A program made the position numbers and the translations under genes. From Melaminivora jejuensis (GTDB taxonomy: Bacteria; Pseudomonadota; Gammaproteobacteria; Burkholderiales; Burkholderiaceae_C), in contig NZ_JACWIJ010000002.1 of the NCBI RefSeq assembly GCF_017811175.1, forward strand, positions 310,001 to 374,000: 64,000 nt of DNA. Direction: 5' to 3'. Position 1 is the stretch's first letter. Every line of letters begins with the position of its first letter. This document shows, piece by piece, positions 26,254-36,660 of this stretch. The notes under the pieces were generated by a model. It was not told the origin of the DNA. It made no database searches and saw only the letters and a program-made list of their open reading frames with translations.

Positions 26254-28191
26254 TCAGTTTGCTGTGGCCTGCAGCTCCGAAGGCTCCACCGGGCTGGGGC
26301 GTGGCACCTTGATCTGCACCTTCAGACGCTGCTTGAGCAGTTCGTAGTAGGCCAGTGCTTGCGCCGTGCTCCAGGCTTGGGCGTATTGCTGGCGCTCGGC
26401 CAGCCGGCGTGGCTCTTCCAGCCCCTCGCGCGCAACGATGCGGTTGATCTTGAGAACGGCATAACCGTCATTGCCCAGATCGACGCCGACCCAGCCGGGC
26501 AGACTGTCCACAGGGGCCTGCAGGGCAGCATCCACGATGGCGCGGCTTTGGCCCTGGGGCTGGTCGCGCGAGATGGTGATGGCCTGGCCCAGGCCGGTGA
26601 CGGAGGCCGGGTCGGCCTTCCAGGCCTCCAGCCGGGACAGGCCTTGCTCGCGCGCCAGCTGTGCCGATTTATCCGCCAGGTAGAGAGTGCGGGCCTTGGC
26701 CTGCGCCTGCTCCAGGGGTAGCGTCATGGCGGGCTGGTAGGCCGTGACGCGCCCGGCGGCCAGGGTGCTGGGTGCGGTCTCGACCGCTTCCGTGTTGCGC
26801 TTGGATTGCAGCGACTCGGGCTGGAACAAAGCCTCCAGCAGGCGCGCGCTGGCCAGGGCGCCGGTTGCGCCGGGGGCCGGCAGGCGCGTCACGCCTGCCG
26901 CCGTCTGTACCTTGAGCTTGAATTTGTCGGCCACGGCGGCCAGATCGTCGGACTGCTCATAGACGGCGTTGGCAAAGGCTTCGGCCAGCTCGGCGTATTT
27001 GCGCTGGGCCTGCTGCTGCTTGAGATCGGCCTCCAGGGTGGGGCGCAGTTCTTCGAAACTGGGCGCGCGCGGCTGCTTGATGTCGGTGAGCTGGATGATG
27101 TGGTAGCCGAAGTCGCTCTCGACGACGTCGCTGATATCGCCCTTGGCCATGCCGAAGACGGCATCTTCGAAAGGCTTGACCATGGCGCCCCGGCCAAAGA
27201 AGCCCAGGTCGCCACCGCTGGGGGCCGAGCCTGGGTCTTGCGAATGCTTGCGCGCCAGCTCGGCAAAGCTGCCCGGCGCCTTGCGCGCCTGCTCCAACAG
27301 CTCCTGCGCCTGTGCCCGGGCCTTGTCGCGTTCGCCGGCAGGGGCGTCCTGGGCTGCATTGATCAGGATGTGGCTGGCGCGGCGCTCTTCCTGGCCGGCC
27401 AGGCGCGCCAGGTTTTCCTTGTAATAGGTGCGCAGGTCATCCTCGCTCAGGCTGATGCCGGCCTTGACCGCATCCAGGTCGAGCACCACGTATTCGACCG
27501 TGGCCTGCTCAGCCTGCTGGAACTGGGCAGGGTGGGCCTCGTAGTAGGCCCGCACCTCGTCATCCGTGACCTTGACCTGGCTGGCGAAGGCGGCGGGCTT
27601 GAATTGCGCTACCTGGATCTCACGGCGCTGCAGGAAGGCGTCGAGTGCCAGGCTGGCCTCGGCCGGGCTGGCCGTGGAGGAGTTGACCACGGCGCCCAGC
27701 ACCTGGCTGATGGAGATGTCTTGCCGCATACGTGCCTCGAAACCTTCGGGCGACAGGCCTTGCGCCGCCACCAGGGAGCGATAGGCCTCGGTGTCCAGGC
27801 TGCCATCGGCACGCCTGAGCGCGGCGATCTGCGGGATGGATTGCAGCTCGCGCGCCAGCCGGGCGTCGCTGGTCAGCAGGTGCATTTTCTGGGCAGCGGC
27901 GGCCAGCACGCGGTCGCGCACCAGGCGCTCCAGTGTGGCGTAGCGTGCCTGGGGGGAGTCCAGCAGCTTGCCGTCGATGCCGGGCGACTGGGCACGGATG
28001 CGATCGCTTTCCATGCGGTGGGCGTTGTCCCACTCGTCCTGGGTGATGTCCTTGCCGTCCACGCGTGCCACCACCGGGCTGCCTCCGGTGAAATAGTTGC
28101 GGTCTATGCCCACCAGCACGAAGGACGGGATGATCAGCAGGAACAGCACAAGCATCACCACCTTGGAGTGCTTGCGAATGGATTCGAACAT
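26254..28191 (-). CDS. ppiD: Periplasmic peptidyl-prolyl isomerase/chaperone (PpiD/SurA type)
   Basis: A 645-residue membrane-anchored chaperone. An N-terminal cytoplasmic stretch and one transmembrane helix ([19 protein letters not shown], about 11-30) precede a SurA-N-like region. The parvulin domain lies at about 265-360 ([37 protein letters not shown], then [12 protein letters not shown]), followed by a long C-terminal SurA-like part. PpiD assists folding of outer-membrane and secreted proteins as they leave SecYEG. ATG 28191 directly precedes the conserved FESIRKHSK; the open frame upstream is not conserved. The gene is upstream of tRNA-His on the same strand. Confidence 0.94.
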   Translation of the reverse strand: MFESIRKHSKVVMLVLFLLIIPSFVLVGIDRNYFTGGSPVVARVDGKDITQDEWDNAHRMESDRIRAQSPGIDGKLLDSPQARYATLERLVRDRVLAAAAQKMHLLTSDARLARELQSIPQIAALRRADGSLDTEAYRSLVAAQGLSPEGFEARMRQDISISQVLGAVVNSSTASPAEASLALDAFLQRREIQVAQFKPAAFASQVKVTDDEVRAYYEAHPAQFQQAEQATVEYVVLDLDAVKAGISLSEDDLRTYYKENLARLAGQEERRASHILINAAQDAPAGERDKARAQAQELLEQARKAPGSFAELARKHSQDPGSAPSGGDLGFFGRGAMVKPFEDAVFGMAKGDISDVVESDFGYHIIQLTDIKQPRAPSFEELRPTLEADLKQQQAQRKYAELAEAFANAVYEQSDDLAAVADKFKLKVQTAAGVTRLPAPGATGALASARLLEALFQPESLQSKRNTEAVETAPSTLAAGRVTAYQPAMTLPLEQAQAKARTLYLADKSAQLAREQGLSRLEAWKADPASVTGLGQAITISRDQPQGQSRAIVDAALQAPVDSLPGWVGVDLGNDGYAVLKINRIVAREGLEEPRRLAERQQYAQAWSTAQALAYYELLKQRLKVQIKVPRPSPVEPSELQATAN

Positions 28192-28323
28192 GGTCTGTCG
28201 GGCTTTCAGCGGCGGAGCAAAAGAAAAGGCGAACTCGCGTTCGCCTTGTGCATGAAGTGGCGGGCGCTGACGGGCGGGCGTCGCTTGCACCAGCTGCGGC
28301 AGTCAAGCCGACGATTTTACTGT

Positions 28324-29976
28324 TTACGGCAGTGCCGGCTGCACCACGCGGCGCAGCACCAGCAATCGGTCGTTGCGCTCGGTTGGGCGGCTGACGCTGG
28401 CCATCAGCTGCCAGCGCTGCGGATCGGGGCGCGGGCGGGCTGAGGCATCGGCCACCAGCCAGTCGCATGAGGCGTGCTGCCCGGCGTCGGCCATGCCCAG
28501 CCCGCCGTGGTATTGCAGGGCGGCGATCTGCGCGCGGCTCAGGCCGTGGCCAGCGACGCAGCCGGGCTGCTTGCCCAGCACGGCAGTGATGCCGGCAATC
28601 TGCGGTGCAAAGCTGCGGCCATAGTCCAGCAGCGGCAGCCACAGCGTCATGACCAGCAGCCAGCCCAGCGTGGCCCCTGACGCCGGCAGCACCAGGCTCT
28701 TCCACAGCGCCGAGCGATGCCGTCCGGTGCGCCAGCGCACCAGCGCTGCCCAGGCCAGGGTGGCGGCCAGGGCCACGGCAAAGGGCAGGGCGGAAAACTC
28801 CGCCACGTAGCCCGGTGCCAGGCGTGCAACGTTGGCCGCCGGCTTGGCCGGCACGCCGGTCTGCACGGCCAGCCAGACCACCCACACGGCAATGGCACCG
28901 ATGCTGAAGAACAGCAGGGTGAACCAGTCGATCAGAGCAGCCAGGCTGCGCTGCAGGGTGGGCAGGGCAAAGGCTGCCAGCGTGGCCAGGGCCGGCAGGC
29001 CCAGCAGCAGGGCGCGGTCGGATGGCTCCGTGGCCAGGGTGGCGGCAATCGCCACCAGGGCAAACCACAGCGGCAGCCACAGGTGCCGGTGCCACTGCCG
29101 GCTGGCGATCTGCTGGCGCCAGCGCCAGCAAGTCCACAGTGCCAGCGGCCAGGCGGGCCAGGTGAACCAGGCGAGCAGGCGCAGCAGGCTGTCCCAATCC
29201 TTCATGTCCTGCCAGTCCAGAATGCGCCAACGCCACAGGTCGAGGGCAGCAGCCAGCAGCGCTGCCGCAAGCGCCAGGGCCACCAGCATGGCTGCGCCGG
29301 CAGCGCGCTGGCGCTGGCTGCCCGGCTGGGCCTGCCAGGCCAGCCAGGCGCTGCCCAGGCCCAGCAGCAAGGCGATGGCCGGGGCGCCGCTGAGCACCAG
29401 GCCGGCCATGCCGGCGGCGCCGGCCAGCGCGCTCCAGCCCAGGCGCTGGGGCACCAGCGCAGCAGCCGTGAACACCAGGGTGCTGCAGGTCAGTTGCGTG
29501 AGGTAGCTGGTGGTTTCGTGCGAATACTGCATCAGCCCCAGGCAGGCGATGAGTGCCAGCAGCGCGCTGTCGGCCATGGTGCGCGCATAGGCCGCAGGTT
29601 CGGCCTCGCCGCCGAAGGCAAAGGCCACGGGTTGGGCGCCCGGGCAACGGGCCAGGTGCTGCACGGCGTGCCAGGTAGCGACCAATGTCAGCGCCAGCAG
29701 GGCCATGAAAGGCAGGCGTGCGGCCAGGGCTGCCGGCAGCCAGCCATCGAGCGCCTGGATGGCCCAGGCGCCCAGCCAGTAGGGCAGCAGGCCGTCGGTC
29801 TCGGGTGGCAGGCCCAGCAGCAGCGGGGCGCTCCAGTCGGTGCGGCCCAGGGCCAGCTCACGCATGTAGCCGAAGGCGGTGATGTCCTCGCCGCGCCAGG
29901 GATCACGGCCCAGGTAGCCGGCCACCACATAGGCCAGGCACAGCAGCAGCAGCGCCCAGCGCGGCAGCGGGCGCAT
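28324..29976 (-). CDS. ArnT/GT39-like multispanning membrane glycosyltransferase family protein
   Basis: A 550-residue polytopic inner-membrane protein with about twelve hydrophobic helices. The N-terminal segment after helix 1 reads YLGRDPWRGEDITAFGYMRE, which resembles the conserved periplasmic loop of ArnT/GT39 transferases. Later helices and a soluble C-terminal domain of about 110 residues (SRAQIAALQYHGGLGMADAG) also fit that group. Such enzymes move sugars from polyprenyl phosphate to lipid or protein, but neither substrate nor donor can be inferred here. ATG 29976 is preferred because upstream codons are Pro/Ser-rich and unlike the family. The next gene upstream, rpmE2, has its own terminator. 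Confidence 0.75.
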   Translation of the reverse strand: MRPLPRWALLLLCLAYVVAGYLGRDPWRGEDITAFGYMRELALGRTDWSAPLLLGLPPETDGLLPYWLGAWAIQALDGWLPAALAARLPFMALLALTLVATWHAVQHLARCPGAQPVAFAFGGEAEPAAYARTMADSALLALIACLGLMQYSHETTSYLTQLTCSTLVFTAAALVPQRLGWSALAGAAGMAGLVLSGAPAIALLLGLGSAWLAWQAQPGSQRQRAAGAAMLVALALAAALLAAALDLWRWRILDWQDMKDWDSLLRLLAWFTWPAWPLALWTCWRWRQQIASRQWHRHLWLPLWFALVAIAATLATEPSDRALLLGLPALATLAAFALPTLQRSLAALIDWFTLLFFSIGAIAVWVVWLAVQTGVPAKPAANVARLAPGYVAEFSALPFAVALAATLAWAALVRWRTGRHRSALWKSLVLPASGATLGWLLVMTLWLPLLDYGRSFAPQIAGITAVLGKQPGCVAGHGLSRAQIAALQYHGGLGMADAGQHASCDWLVADASARPRPDPQRWQLMASVSRPTERNDRLLVLRRVVQPALP

Positions 29977-30122
29977 GGCGTTTTGGGCAACGATGGCAGG
30001 GGATGGACGGTTCACACAGGAAGGGGCTGGCAGGGACAAGCAGGGCTGGGGATGGGCGAAAGCCCGGGCCATCGAGGATGGCCAGTGGCGCCGGCACCGC
30101 TGCCCGGCAAGTGCTGCGGCGT

Positions 30123-30155
30123 AAAAAAAGGCAGCGCGGAGGGCCGGGCTGCCTT
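30123..30155 (-). terminator. Rho-independent terminator of rpmE2
   Basis: Minus-strand stem AAGGCAGC / GCTGCCTT with a 12-nt loop, followed by seven T, about 55 bp beyond the rpmE2 stop codon. Confidence 0.75.
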
Positions 30156-30210
30156 GTTCGTGCGCTGCTGACGTCCTGCGCCAGCGTGCTTTGCGTATCC
30201 AGCGGCTGAA

Positions 30211-30471
30211 TTACTTGGCGGCTGCCGCGCTCTTGCCGAAGCGGTTGCGGAAGCGCTCTACACGACCGCCCATGTTGTCCACGGATTTCTGCGTGCCGGT
30301 GTAGAAGGGGTGCGATTCGGACGAGGTGTCCAGCTTGAACAGCGGATATTCCTTGCCCTCGAAGGTCTCGGTTTCCTTCGTGTTCACGCACGAGCGGGTC
30401 ACGAATTTGAAGCCGTTGGACAGATCCACGAAGAGCACTTCGCGGTAGTTGGGGTGGATGCCTTCTTTCAT
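30211..30471 (-). CDS. rpmE2: 50S ribosomal protein L31 type B
   Basis: An 86-residue L31 of the zinc-independent B type: [39 protein letters not shown], and [20 protein letters not shown]. It has no CxxC zinc pairs (a single Cys), so it would replace the zinc-binding form when zinc is scarce if that paralogue exists elsewhere in the genome. ATG 30471 is the family start. It is monocistronic, with a terminator downstream. No Zur-type palindrome was recognised in the 147 bp upstream. Confidence 0.96.
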   Translation of the reverse strand: MKEGIHPNYREVLFVDLSNGFKFVTRSCVNTKETETFEGKEYPLFKLDTSSESHPFYTGTQKSVDNMGGRVERFRNRFGKSAAAAK

Positions 30472-30618
30472 GGTGTGCCTTGCGCAGTCAGATACGGCAG
30501 CCGTGCAGGATGGGAGACAACCTCTGCCTCGCCAGGACATCCCGCATACTTGCCGCGTGAAAAAGCTTGCCATTATATCCCACGGCCCCGTTGCTCTTTC
30601 AGCGGTGCCGCAAGGCTG

Positions 30619-32073
30619 TCACGGCTGACTCGATGACAGGGTGTCGAAAGCCTGGCCCAGCGCCGTGATGCCGTATTGCAGCACCAGGACGGCGTCGACG
30701 CCGCAGGCCTGGGACAGCTGCTCCAACTGCTCGCTGGCGTGGCTTTCGTTGGCCCGCGCCAGATTCAGCACATCGCGATAGATGCCGGGCTGGCCTAGCA
30801 GCGCCTGATGCACCGGCTCGGGCAGCCGGGTTTCCTGCAGCAGCGTGGGCAGGGGCTGGCCCGTCAGCAGGTCGAGCATGGAAAACAGGCCCAGGATGAA
30901 CAGCTCGTCGCCGTTGTCCGGTACGCGCCCCTTGCCGGCCAGGCCCTCCAGGAAGAAGGCGCGCGTGAGTGCCTGCTCGGTCAGCAGCCGCTCGCGAAAG
31001 CCGCTTTGGCGGATGTCGAACAGCAGTAGCGACAGCCAGCGAAAGCAGCGCTCGCGCCCGAGCAGCTGCAGCGCCGTGTCGATGGTCAGCACCGGGTTGG
31101 GCAGGCCAATGGCGGGCGAGTTCAGGTAGCGCAGCAGCTTGAAGGTCATCACCGGGTCAGTGGTGATTTGCTGGGCGATGTTCTTCAGCTCTTCATCGCT
31201 GCGCAGCTGGTTGAGCAACTTCAGCGTCAGCACCCGGTTGGTCTCGCTCCTGGGTGGGTGCCAGTTCTCCCGGCTGGTGACGAAATCGCCCAGGAAGTGG
31301 CCGAAACCCATGCGAAAGCACAGGTCGAATTCCTCATGGACGTACAGCTCGGCAGCCATCAGCTGCAGCTTGCCCTTGCCGGACGGGCGCTGCTGTTGCA
31401 GATCGCGTAGCAGGGTCTTGATCTGCAGCCCATCCATGCCGCCGGTCAGTATCTGCACGTGGTCGCCCTGGGCGGCCAGCGCCAGCAGCGCGGGGTGCTC
31501 GTCCAGCCCCTTGGTGCCCACCACCCAGCCGATGGCAAAGCCGGCCTCGCGAAGTCCCCGCAGCCGTGGCTCAAGAGTCTCGGGCTGTAGCGGCTGGCGT
31601 CCTGGCTTGAGCATCAGCACCGTGCCCTGTGTCGGCAGCCGCTGCAGCAGCGGGTTGTCCAGCGACACTGGCGACAGCCCGACGAAGGCCAGGCGATGCC
31701 CCAGCAGGCTGTGGATGCCCAGGGTGGTCAGATTGCGCAGCAGCAGGTCGTCATAGACCTTGAGCTGCAAGTCCTGCTTGCCCTGCAGGCGCGATTGAAG
31801 GTTGTCCTGCAGATTGAAGGTATATCCGGCAATGCGCTCCTCGCGGTCGAGCACCGGCTCGCGGCGCACGAAGGTGGCGCTGATCAGCGCCTCTGTGCCT
31901 TGTCTGGCAGCCCGGATGGGCAGGTCGCTGGGAGCGGGCGGCGCGCCTTTCAAGGGGGCAATACGCTCCAGTGCCTCGAACTGTTGGCGGCTTTGCGCCT
32001 CGGGCGAAGGCGGGGCAGTCGGAGAATCGTCCGGGCGCGAGCGGCCCAGCAGGCGGCGCAGTGAATCAAGCAT
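30619..32073 (-). CDS. HDOD-domain signalling protein (YuxH-like, degenerate EAL)
   Basis: A 484-residue protein. After a disordered Pro/Ser-rich start, residues about 65-270 resemble a degenerate EAL domain without catalytic residues (ATFVRREPVLDREERIAGYT). Residues about 275-475 form the HDOD domain (LKLLNQLRSDEELKNIAQQI, DPVMTFKLLRYLNSPAIGL, LGRERCFRWLSLLLF, then LFILGLFSMLDLLTGQPLP). HDOD proteins are catalytically silent HD relatives that act in signalling, often in motility or stress responses. It follows rho by 58 bp on the same strand and could share its transcript. Confidence 0.88.
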   Translation of the reverse strand: MLDSLRRLLGRSRPDDSPTAPPSPEAQSRQQFEALERIAPLKGAPPAPSDLPIRAARQGTEALISATFVRREPVLDREERIAGYTFNLQDNLQSRLQGKQDLQLKVYDDLLLRNLTTLGIHSLLGHRLAFVGLSPVSLDNPLLQRLPTQGTVLMLKPGRQPLQPETLEPRLRGLREAGFAIGWVVGTKGLDEHPALLALAAQGDHVQILTGGMDGLQIKTLLRDLQQQRPSGKGKLQLMAAELYVHEEFDLCFRMGFGHFLGDFVTSRENWHPPRSETNRVLTLKLLNQLRSDEELKNIAQQITTDPVMTFKLLRYLNSPAIGLPNPVLTIDTALQLLGRERCFRWLSLLLFDIRQSGFRERLLTEQALTRAFFLEGLAGKGRVPDNGDELFILGLFSMLDLLTGQPLPTLLQETRLPEPVHQALLGQPGIYRDVLNLARANESHASEQLEQLSQACGVDAVLVLQYGITALGQAFDTLSSSQP

Positions 32074-32131
32074 GTGCGTCGGGGGTGACCGGGCAGCTGG
32101 ACGCTGCCTTGGCGGTGTGGGCCGATTCTAG

Positions 32132-33394
32132 TCAGCCGCCCCGGCGCATCGCCTCGAAGAATTCGACGTTGTTCTTCGTCTCCTTCATCTTCTTGATCAT
32201 GAGCTCCATGGACTCGATCTCGTCCATGTTGTACATGAACTGGCGCAGGATGCGTGTCTTTTGCAGGATCTCGGGCGCCAGCAGCAACTCCTCTCGGCGC
32301 GTGCCGCTCTTGTTGAGCTCGATGGCTGGGAAGACGCGCTTTTCATAGAGGCGCCGGCTCAGGTGGATCTCGCTGTTGCCCGTGCCCTTGAACTCCTCGA
32401 AGATGACCTCGTCCATGCGGCTGCCGGTATCCACCAGCGCCGTGGCGATGATGGTCAGCGAGCCGCCTTCCTCGACATTGCGCGCCGCGCCGAAGAAGCG
32501 CTTGGGCCGCTGCAGGGCGTTGGAGTCCACGCCGCCCGAGAGCACCTTGCCGCTGGAGGGCACGACGTTGTTGTAGGCGCGCGCCAGGCGGGTGATGGAG
32601 TCCAGCAGGATGACCACATCCTTTTTCAGCTCGACCAGGCGCTTGGCGCGCTCGATGACCATCTCGGCCACGTGTACGTGGCGCGCCGCCGGCTCGTCGA
32701 AGGTCGAGGCGATGATCTCGCCGCGCACCGAGCGCTGCATCTCGGTCACTTCCTCGGGCCGCTCATCGACCAGCAGCACCATCATGTGGACGTCCGGGTG
32801 GTTGGCAGTGATGGAGTGGGCGATGCTTTGCATCATCATGGTCTTGCCGCTCTTGGGCGGGGCGACGATCAGCGCGCGCTGACCGCGCCCGATCGGCGAG
32901 ACGATGTCGATGATGCGCCCGGTGATGTTCTCCTCGCCCTTGATGTCGCGCTCGAGCTTCATGCGCTCCTTGGGGAACAGCGGGGTCAGGTTCTCGAACA
33001 TGACCTTGTGCTTGTTCTTCTCGGGCGCATCGCCGTTGACCTTGTCCAGCTTGGTCAGCGCGAAGTAGCGCTCGCCATCCTTGGGGATGCGCACCTCGCC
33101 CTCGATCATGTCGCCGGTGTGCAGGTTGAAGCGGCGCACCTGGCTGGGCGAGATGTAGATGTCGTCGGTGGACGCCGTGTAGCTGGTGTCGGGGCTTCGC
33201 AGGAAGCCGAAGCCGTCGGGCAGGATCTCCAGAACGCCATCGGCAAAGACCTGCTCGCCGGCCTTGGCGCGCTTCTTGATGATGGCGAACATCAACTCCT
33301 GCTTGCGCATACGGCCGCCGTTTTCGATCTCCAGGGCCTCGGCCTGCTTGAGCACTTCAGACACGTGCAGTGCCTTGAGTTCATTAAGGTGCAT
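32132..33394 (-). CDS. rho: Transcription termination factor Rho
   Basis: A 420-residue Rho hexameric RNA helicase. The N-terminal domain begins [19 protein letters not shown]; the RNA-binding cold-shock-like domain has [18 protein letters not shown]. The ATPase core has Walker [41 protein letters not shown] and the arginine-finger region [18 protein letters not shown]. Length equals typical betaproteobacterial Rho. The open frame runs 29 codons upstream, but ATG 33394 is the family start. trxA lies upstream on the same strand with its own terminator, and an HDOD gene lies downstream. Confidence 0.98.
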   Translation of the reverse strand: MHLNELKALHVSEVLKQAEALEIENGGRMRKQELMFAIIKKRAKAGEQVFADGVLEILPDGFGFLRSPDTSYTASTDDIYISPSQVRRFNLHTGDMIEGEVRIPKDGERYFALTKLDKVNGDAPEKNKHKVMFENLTPLFPKERMKLERDIKGEENITGRIIDIVSPIGRGQRALIVAPPKSGKTMMMQSIAHSITANHPDVHMMVLLVDERPEEVTEMQRSVRGEIIASTFDEPAARHVHVAEMVIERAKRLVELKKDVVILLDSITRLARAYNNVVPSSGKVLSGGVDSNALQRPKRFFGAARNVEEGGSLTIIATALVDTGSRMDEVIFEEFKGTGNSEIHLSRRLYEKRVFPAIELNKSGTRREELLLAPEILQKTRILRQFMYNMDEIESMELMIKKMKETKNNVEFFEAMRRGG

Positions 33395-33603
33395 GAATGG
33401 ACTCCTGCAGCGGAGTGAAAGAATTCTGGTAGGGGGAATGAGAGGGGGGCTGCGGGCCGTGGGTGCGTGCGTGGGTGGCACGCGAAAGGCAGGGGCCGAG
33501 CCGGGATCGGAACATGGCCGCGAAGGTGCTGCGGCAGGCGATCAGCGGGAAATTATGACAGGAAAATTCTGCCGCCCTGCGGATGCACCCTTGCCGCCAA
33601 AGC

Positions 33604-33628
33604 AAAACGGCTGCCCTGGGCAGCCGTT
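33604..33628 (-). terminator. Rho-independent terminator of trxA
   Basis: A perfect 10-bp stem AACGGCTGCC / GGCAGCCGTT with a 3-nt loop (33606-33628), followed on the minus strand by TTTGCTTT. It lies 20 bp beyond the trxA stop codon. Confidence 0.85.
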
Positions 33629-33648
33629 GCAGGAGGGTGATGGGCCGA

Positions 33649-33981
33649 TCAGGCCAGCTGCTGGTCGATGAAGGCGGTGAGCTGGGCCTTGCTCAGGGCG
33701 CCGACCTTGGTGGCCACCAACTGGCCGTTCTTGAACAGCATCAGCGTCGGGATGCCGCGGATGCCGAACTTGGCCGGCACCTCGCGGTTGTCGTCCACGT
33801 TCATCTTGGCCACCGTCAGGCGGCCCTGGTAGGCGCTGGCGACTTCGTCCAGGATGGGAGCGATCATCCGGCACGGCCCGCACCACTCGGCCCAGTAGTC
33901 CACCAGCACCGGTGTGCTGGCCTTGAGCACATCGGCATCGAAGCTGGCGTCGGAGAGTTGTTTGATGAGTTCGCTGGCCAT
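33649..33981 (-). CDS. trxA: Thioredoxin 1
   Basis: A 110-residue thioredoxin with the redox motif [17 protein letters not shown], the cis-proline segment [13 protein letters not shown] and a conserved buried Asp in PVLVDYW. It is the general cytoplasmic disulfide reductant. The trxA-rho neighbourhood is conserved in many proteobacteria. It is divergent from addB, sharing a 93-bp promoter region. Confidence 0.98.
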   Translation of the reverse strand: MASELIKQLSDASFDADVLKASTPVLVDYWAEWCGPCRMIAPILDEVASAYQGRLTVAKMNVDDNREVPAKFGIRGIPTLMLFKNGQLVATKVGALSKAQLTAFIDQQLA

Positions 33982-34074
33982 GGTGCGTTCCTTCGTGTCC
34001 TTCTTGGTCGAGCGCCTGTGGGGCGCGTTTACAGTCCGGGCATTGTGACAGAAACCCTCCACCCGCACAGTGCC

Positions 34075-36660
34075 ATGGACAGGCTCCAGGACGCTATGAC
34101 TGTCATAGCGGCAGACGATGATCCGGCCCAGCTTTGGGCCACAGCCTTTGCCTGGCTGCGCACGCGCGCGCAGCGGCAGGCCGTGCCCCTGTCGGCGGCG
34201 GTGGTGCTGGTGCCCTATGCCCAGCTCATGGCGCAGGCACGCCGGCACTGGCAGGCGCTGTTTGCGCAGGGCTTCGAGCCGCGCTTCGAAACCACGCGCA
34301 ACTGGGCCGGGCAGTTCGCCGCGCCGCCCCTGGAGGCCGCCGAGTACACCGGCGAGCGCGCCCGCGACACCCTCGCGGCGCGCGTCCTGCTGGAGGGCGC
34401 CGGCCTGGGCGCCCATGCCGAGCTGCTGATCGGCCCGCTGCTGGACATGGCCGGGCAACTCGCCGCCGCCGTGGCTGTCGTCGAGCCGGCGCGCCGTGCC
34501 GCATGGGCCGAGCAGGCCCGCGCCCTGCTGCCAGTGGGCGAGGAGGGCAGTCCGCTGCGCCTGGAGGCGACAGCCGCCCGGGTGGCGCTGGAGTGGGTGC
34601 TGGCCTCGCGTCACAGCTGCGACGTGCTGTTCACCGCCCCGGCACGCGCCAGCGCCCGGCTGCTGCTGGTCGTCGAAGGCCTGCAGCCCGACCCGCTGGC
34701 GCAGGCGCTGCTGGCGCATTGGGGCGACGATGGCTACGCCGTGCCGCTGCGCGAGTCGGCCCCGCTGGCCCCGGCGCGCATCGCGCTGCACGCAGCCGAG
34801 GACGCCGAGGCCGAAGCCCAGCGCGCCGCCGCCTGCGTGCTGGCGCATCTGGGGCGGCAGCGCTCGCCGGTGGCGCTGGTGGCCGTCGATCGGGCGCTGA
34901 CGCGGCGCGTCAGTGCGCTGCTGCAGCAGGCCGGCGTGCCGCTGCAGGACGAGTCCGGCTGGACGCTGTCCACCACCCGCGCCGCCGCCCAGCTCATGGC
35001 CTTGCTGCGCGCCGCCGCCTGGGGCGCCAGCAGCGATGAGGTGCTGGACTGGCTCAAGCATTGCCCGGCAGCCGCCCCTGCCGCAGTGCGCGCGCTGGAG
35101 CGCTGGCTGCGCCGCCACGGCGCGCACCGCTGGAAGCTGGCTGCGCACGAGCTGGCCGCCCTGGCCGGGCGCCACCCGCTCGAAGCCGCCCTGGCCGCCC
35201 AGTGCGAAGACTGGCGCACGCAACTGCACGCCCGCCGCCCGCTGGCCGACTGGCTGGCGGCGCTGCGCGCGCTGCTGCAGGCCACCCTGGCCTGGACGGC
35301 GCTGGAGGGCGACCCTGCCGGCGCAGCCGTCCTGTCTGCGCTGCACCTGCTGCCCGGGCTGGACATCGGCCTGCGCGACGCTGCCGGTGCCCAGCAGCGC
35401 CTGGATCTGGGCGAATTCACCCGCTGGGCCAGCGATGTGCTGGAGTGCGCACGCCACCGGCCCGAATACCCTGCCGGCGCACCCGTGGTGGTGCTGCCGC
35501 TGGCACAGCTGCTGGGCCGGGAGTTTGCCGCCCTGGTCATGCCCGGCTGTGATGAAAAACGCCTGCCTGCCGTGCCCGAGCCGCCTGGCGCCTGGAGCGC
35601 TGCCCAGCGCCAGGCCCTGGGTCTGCCCACGCGCGACAGCCTGTTGCAGGCGCAGCGCCTGGCCTGGGGCTGCGCCCTGAAGTCGCCCTGGGTCGATGTG
35701 CTGTGGCGCGCCGGCGAAGGGGGCGAGCCGCTGCTGCCCAGCGCGCTGGTGCAGGCGCTGCAGCTCGAAGGCCTGGCCACCGATGGCGCCGACGCCTGCA
35801 CCCCGCGCGCTGTGGCGCCGACCCCCGTGGTGCGCCCGGCCATCGACGCCAGCGCCCTGCAGCTGCAGCAGCTGTCGTCCTCGGCCTATGACGACCTGCG
35901 CCAGTGCCCCTACCGCTTCTTCGTGCGCCGCCTGCTGCGCCTGCAGGACGACGATGAACTCGACGGGCAGGTGGACAAGCGCGACTTCGGCACCTGGCTG
36001 CACGCCGTGCTGCAGCACTTCCACGAAGCCCTGGCGCAAGACCCCGGCGCCGATGCCGGCCAGCGTGTCACGCTGATGGACGCTGCCGCCGAACGCGCGC
36101 AGCACCAATTGCGCCTGCAGCCGGGCGACTTCCTGCCCTACCGCAGCGGCTGGCCCGAGCTGCGCAAGGGCTATCTGGACTGGCTGGTGCAGCACGAGAC
36201 GGGCCTGGCCGCGCGCTTCGAGCAGGCCGAGCGGCACGTGCGCCAGCGCCTGCCGGGCCTGGCGGTCGAGCTGGTCGGCAGCCTCGACCGTGTCGATCGG
36301 CTGCAGCCGGCGGGCGCTGGCGCGGCCAGCCACTTGCTCATCGACTACAAGACCGAGGGCGCGGACAAGACCAGCGCGCGCGTGCAGCCCGGCAGTGAGG
36401 ACACGCAGCTGGCCTTCTACGCCGCCCTGATGCCGCCGGGCACGCAGTTGCGCGCGGCCTATGTCAACGTCGGCGAGCGCGGCGCAACCCGGCTGTACGA
36501 GCAGGCCGAGGTGCTGGCGCAGCGCGAGCAGCTGCTGCAGGGCATTGCCGACGACCTGCAGCGCATCGCCGGCGGCACGCCGCTGCAGGCGCTGGGTGAG
36601 GGTTCAGTCTGCGAATGGTGCAACGCACGCGGCCTGTGCCGCAGGGACTTCTGGACATGA
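34075..36660 (+). CDS. addB: AddB-like PD-(D/E)XK nuclease of a recombination repair complex
   Basis: An 861-residue protein resembling the nuclease/inactivated-helicase subunit of AddAB-type recombination enzymes. The C-terminal RecB-family nuclease has [16 protein letters not shown] (about 640) and LLIDYKTEG (about 754) with catalytic Asp and Lys. Four cysteines, one in [13 protein letters not shown] (about 613) and three in [11 protein letters not shown] (about 847-857), match the AddB iron-sulfur staple. The N-terminal two thirds are helicase-like but lack a Walker A lysine. Two close ATGs exist (34075, 34096). The stop overlaps the addA start (ATGA). AddAB does the job of RecBCD in double-strand break repair. 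Confidence 0.86.
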   Translation: MDRLQDAMTVIAADDDPAQLWATAFAWLRTRAQRQAVPLSAAVVLVPYAQLMAQARRHWQALFAQGFEPRFETTRNWAGQFAAPPLEAAEYTGERARDTLAARVLLEGAGLGAHAELLIGPLLDMAGQLAAAVAVVEPARRAAWAEQARALLPVGEEGSPLRLEATAARVALEWVLASRHSCDVLFTAPARASARLLLVVEGLQPDPLAQALLAHWGDDGYAVPLRESAPLAPARIALHAAEDAEAEAQRAAACVLAHLGRQRSPVALVAVDRALTRRVSALLQQAGVPLQDESGWTLSTTRAAAQLMALLRAAAWGASSDEVLDWLKHCPAAAPAAVRALERWLRRHGAHRWKLAAHELAALAGRHPLEAALAAQCEDWRTQLHARRPLADWLAALRALLQATLAWTALEGDPAGAAVLSALHLLPGLDIGLRDAAGAQQRLDLGEFTRWASDVLECARHRPEYPAGAPVVVLPLAQLLGREFAALVMPGCDEKRLPAVPEPPGAWSAAQRQALGLPTRDSLLQAQRLAWGCALKSPWVDVLWRAGEGGEPLLPSALVQALQLEGLATDGADACTPRAVAPTPVVRPAIDASALQLQQLSSSAYDDLRQCPYRFFVRRLLRLQDDDELDGQVDKRDFGTWLHAVLQHFHEALAQDPGADAGQRVTLMDAAAERAQHQLRLQPGDFLPYRSGWPELRKGYLDWLVQHETGLAARFEQAERHVRQRLPGLAVELVGSLDRVDRLQPAGAGAASHLLIDYKTEGADKTSARVQPGSEDTQLAFYAALMPPGTQLRAAYVNVGERGATRLYEQAEVLAQREQLLQGIADDLQRIAGGTPLQALGEGSVCEWCNARGLCRRDFWT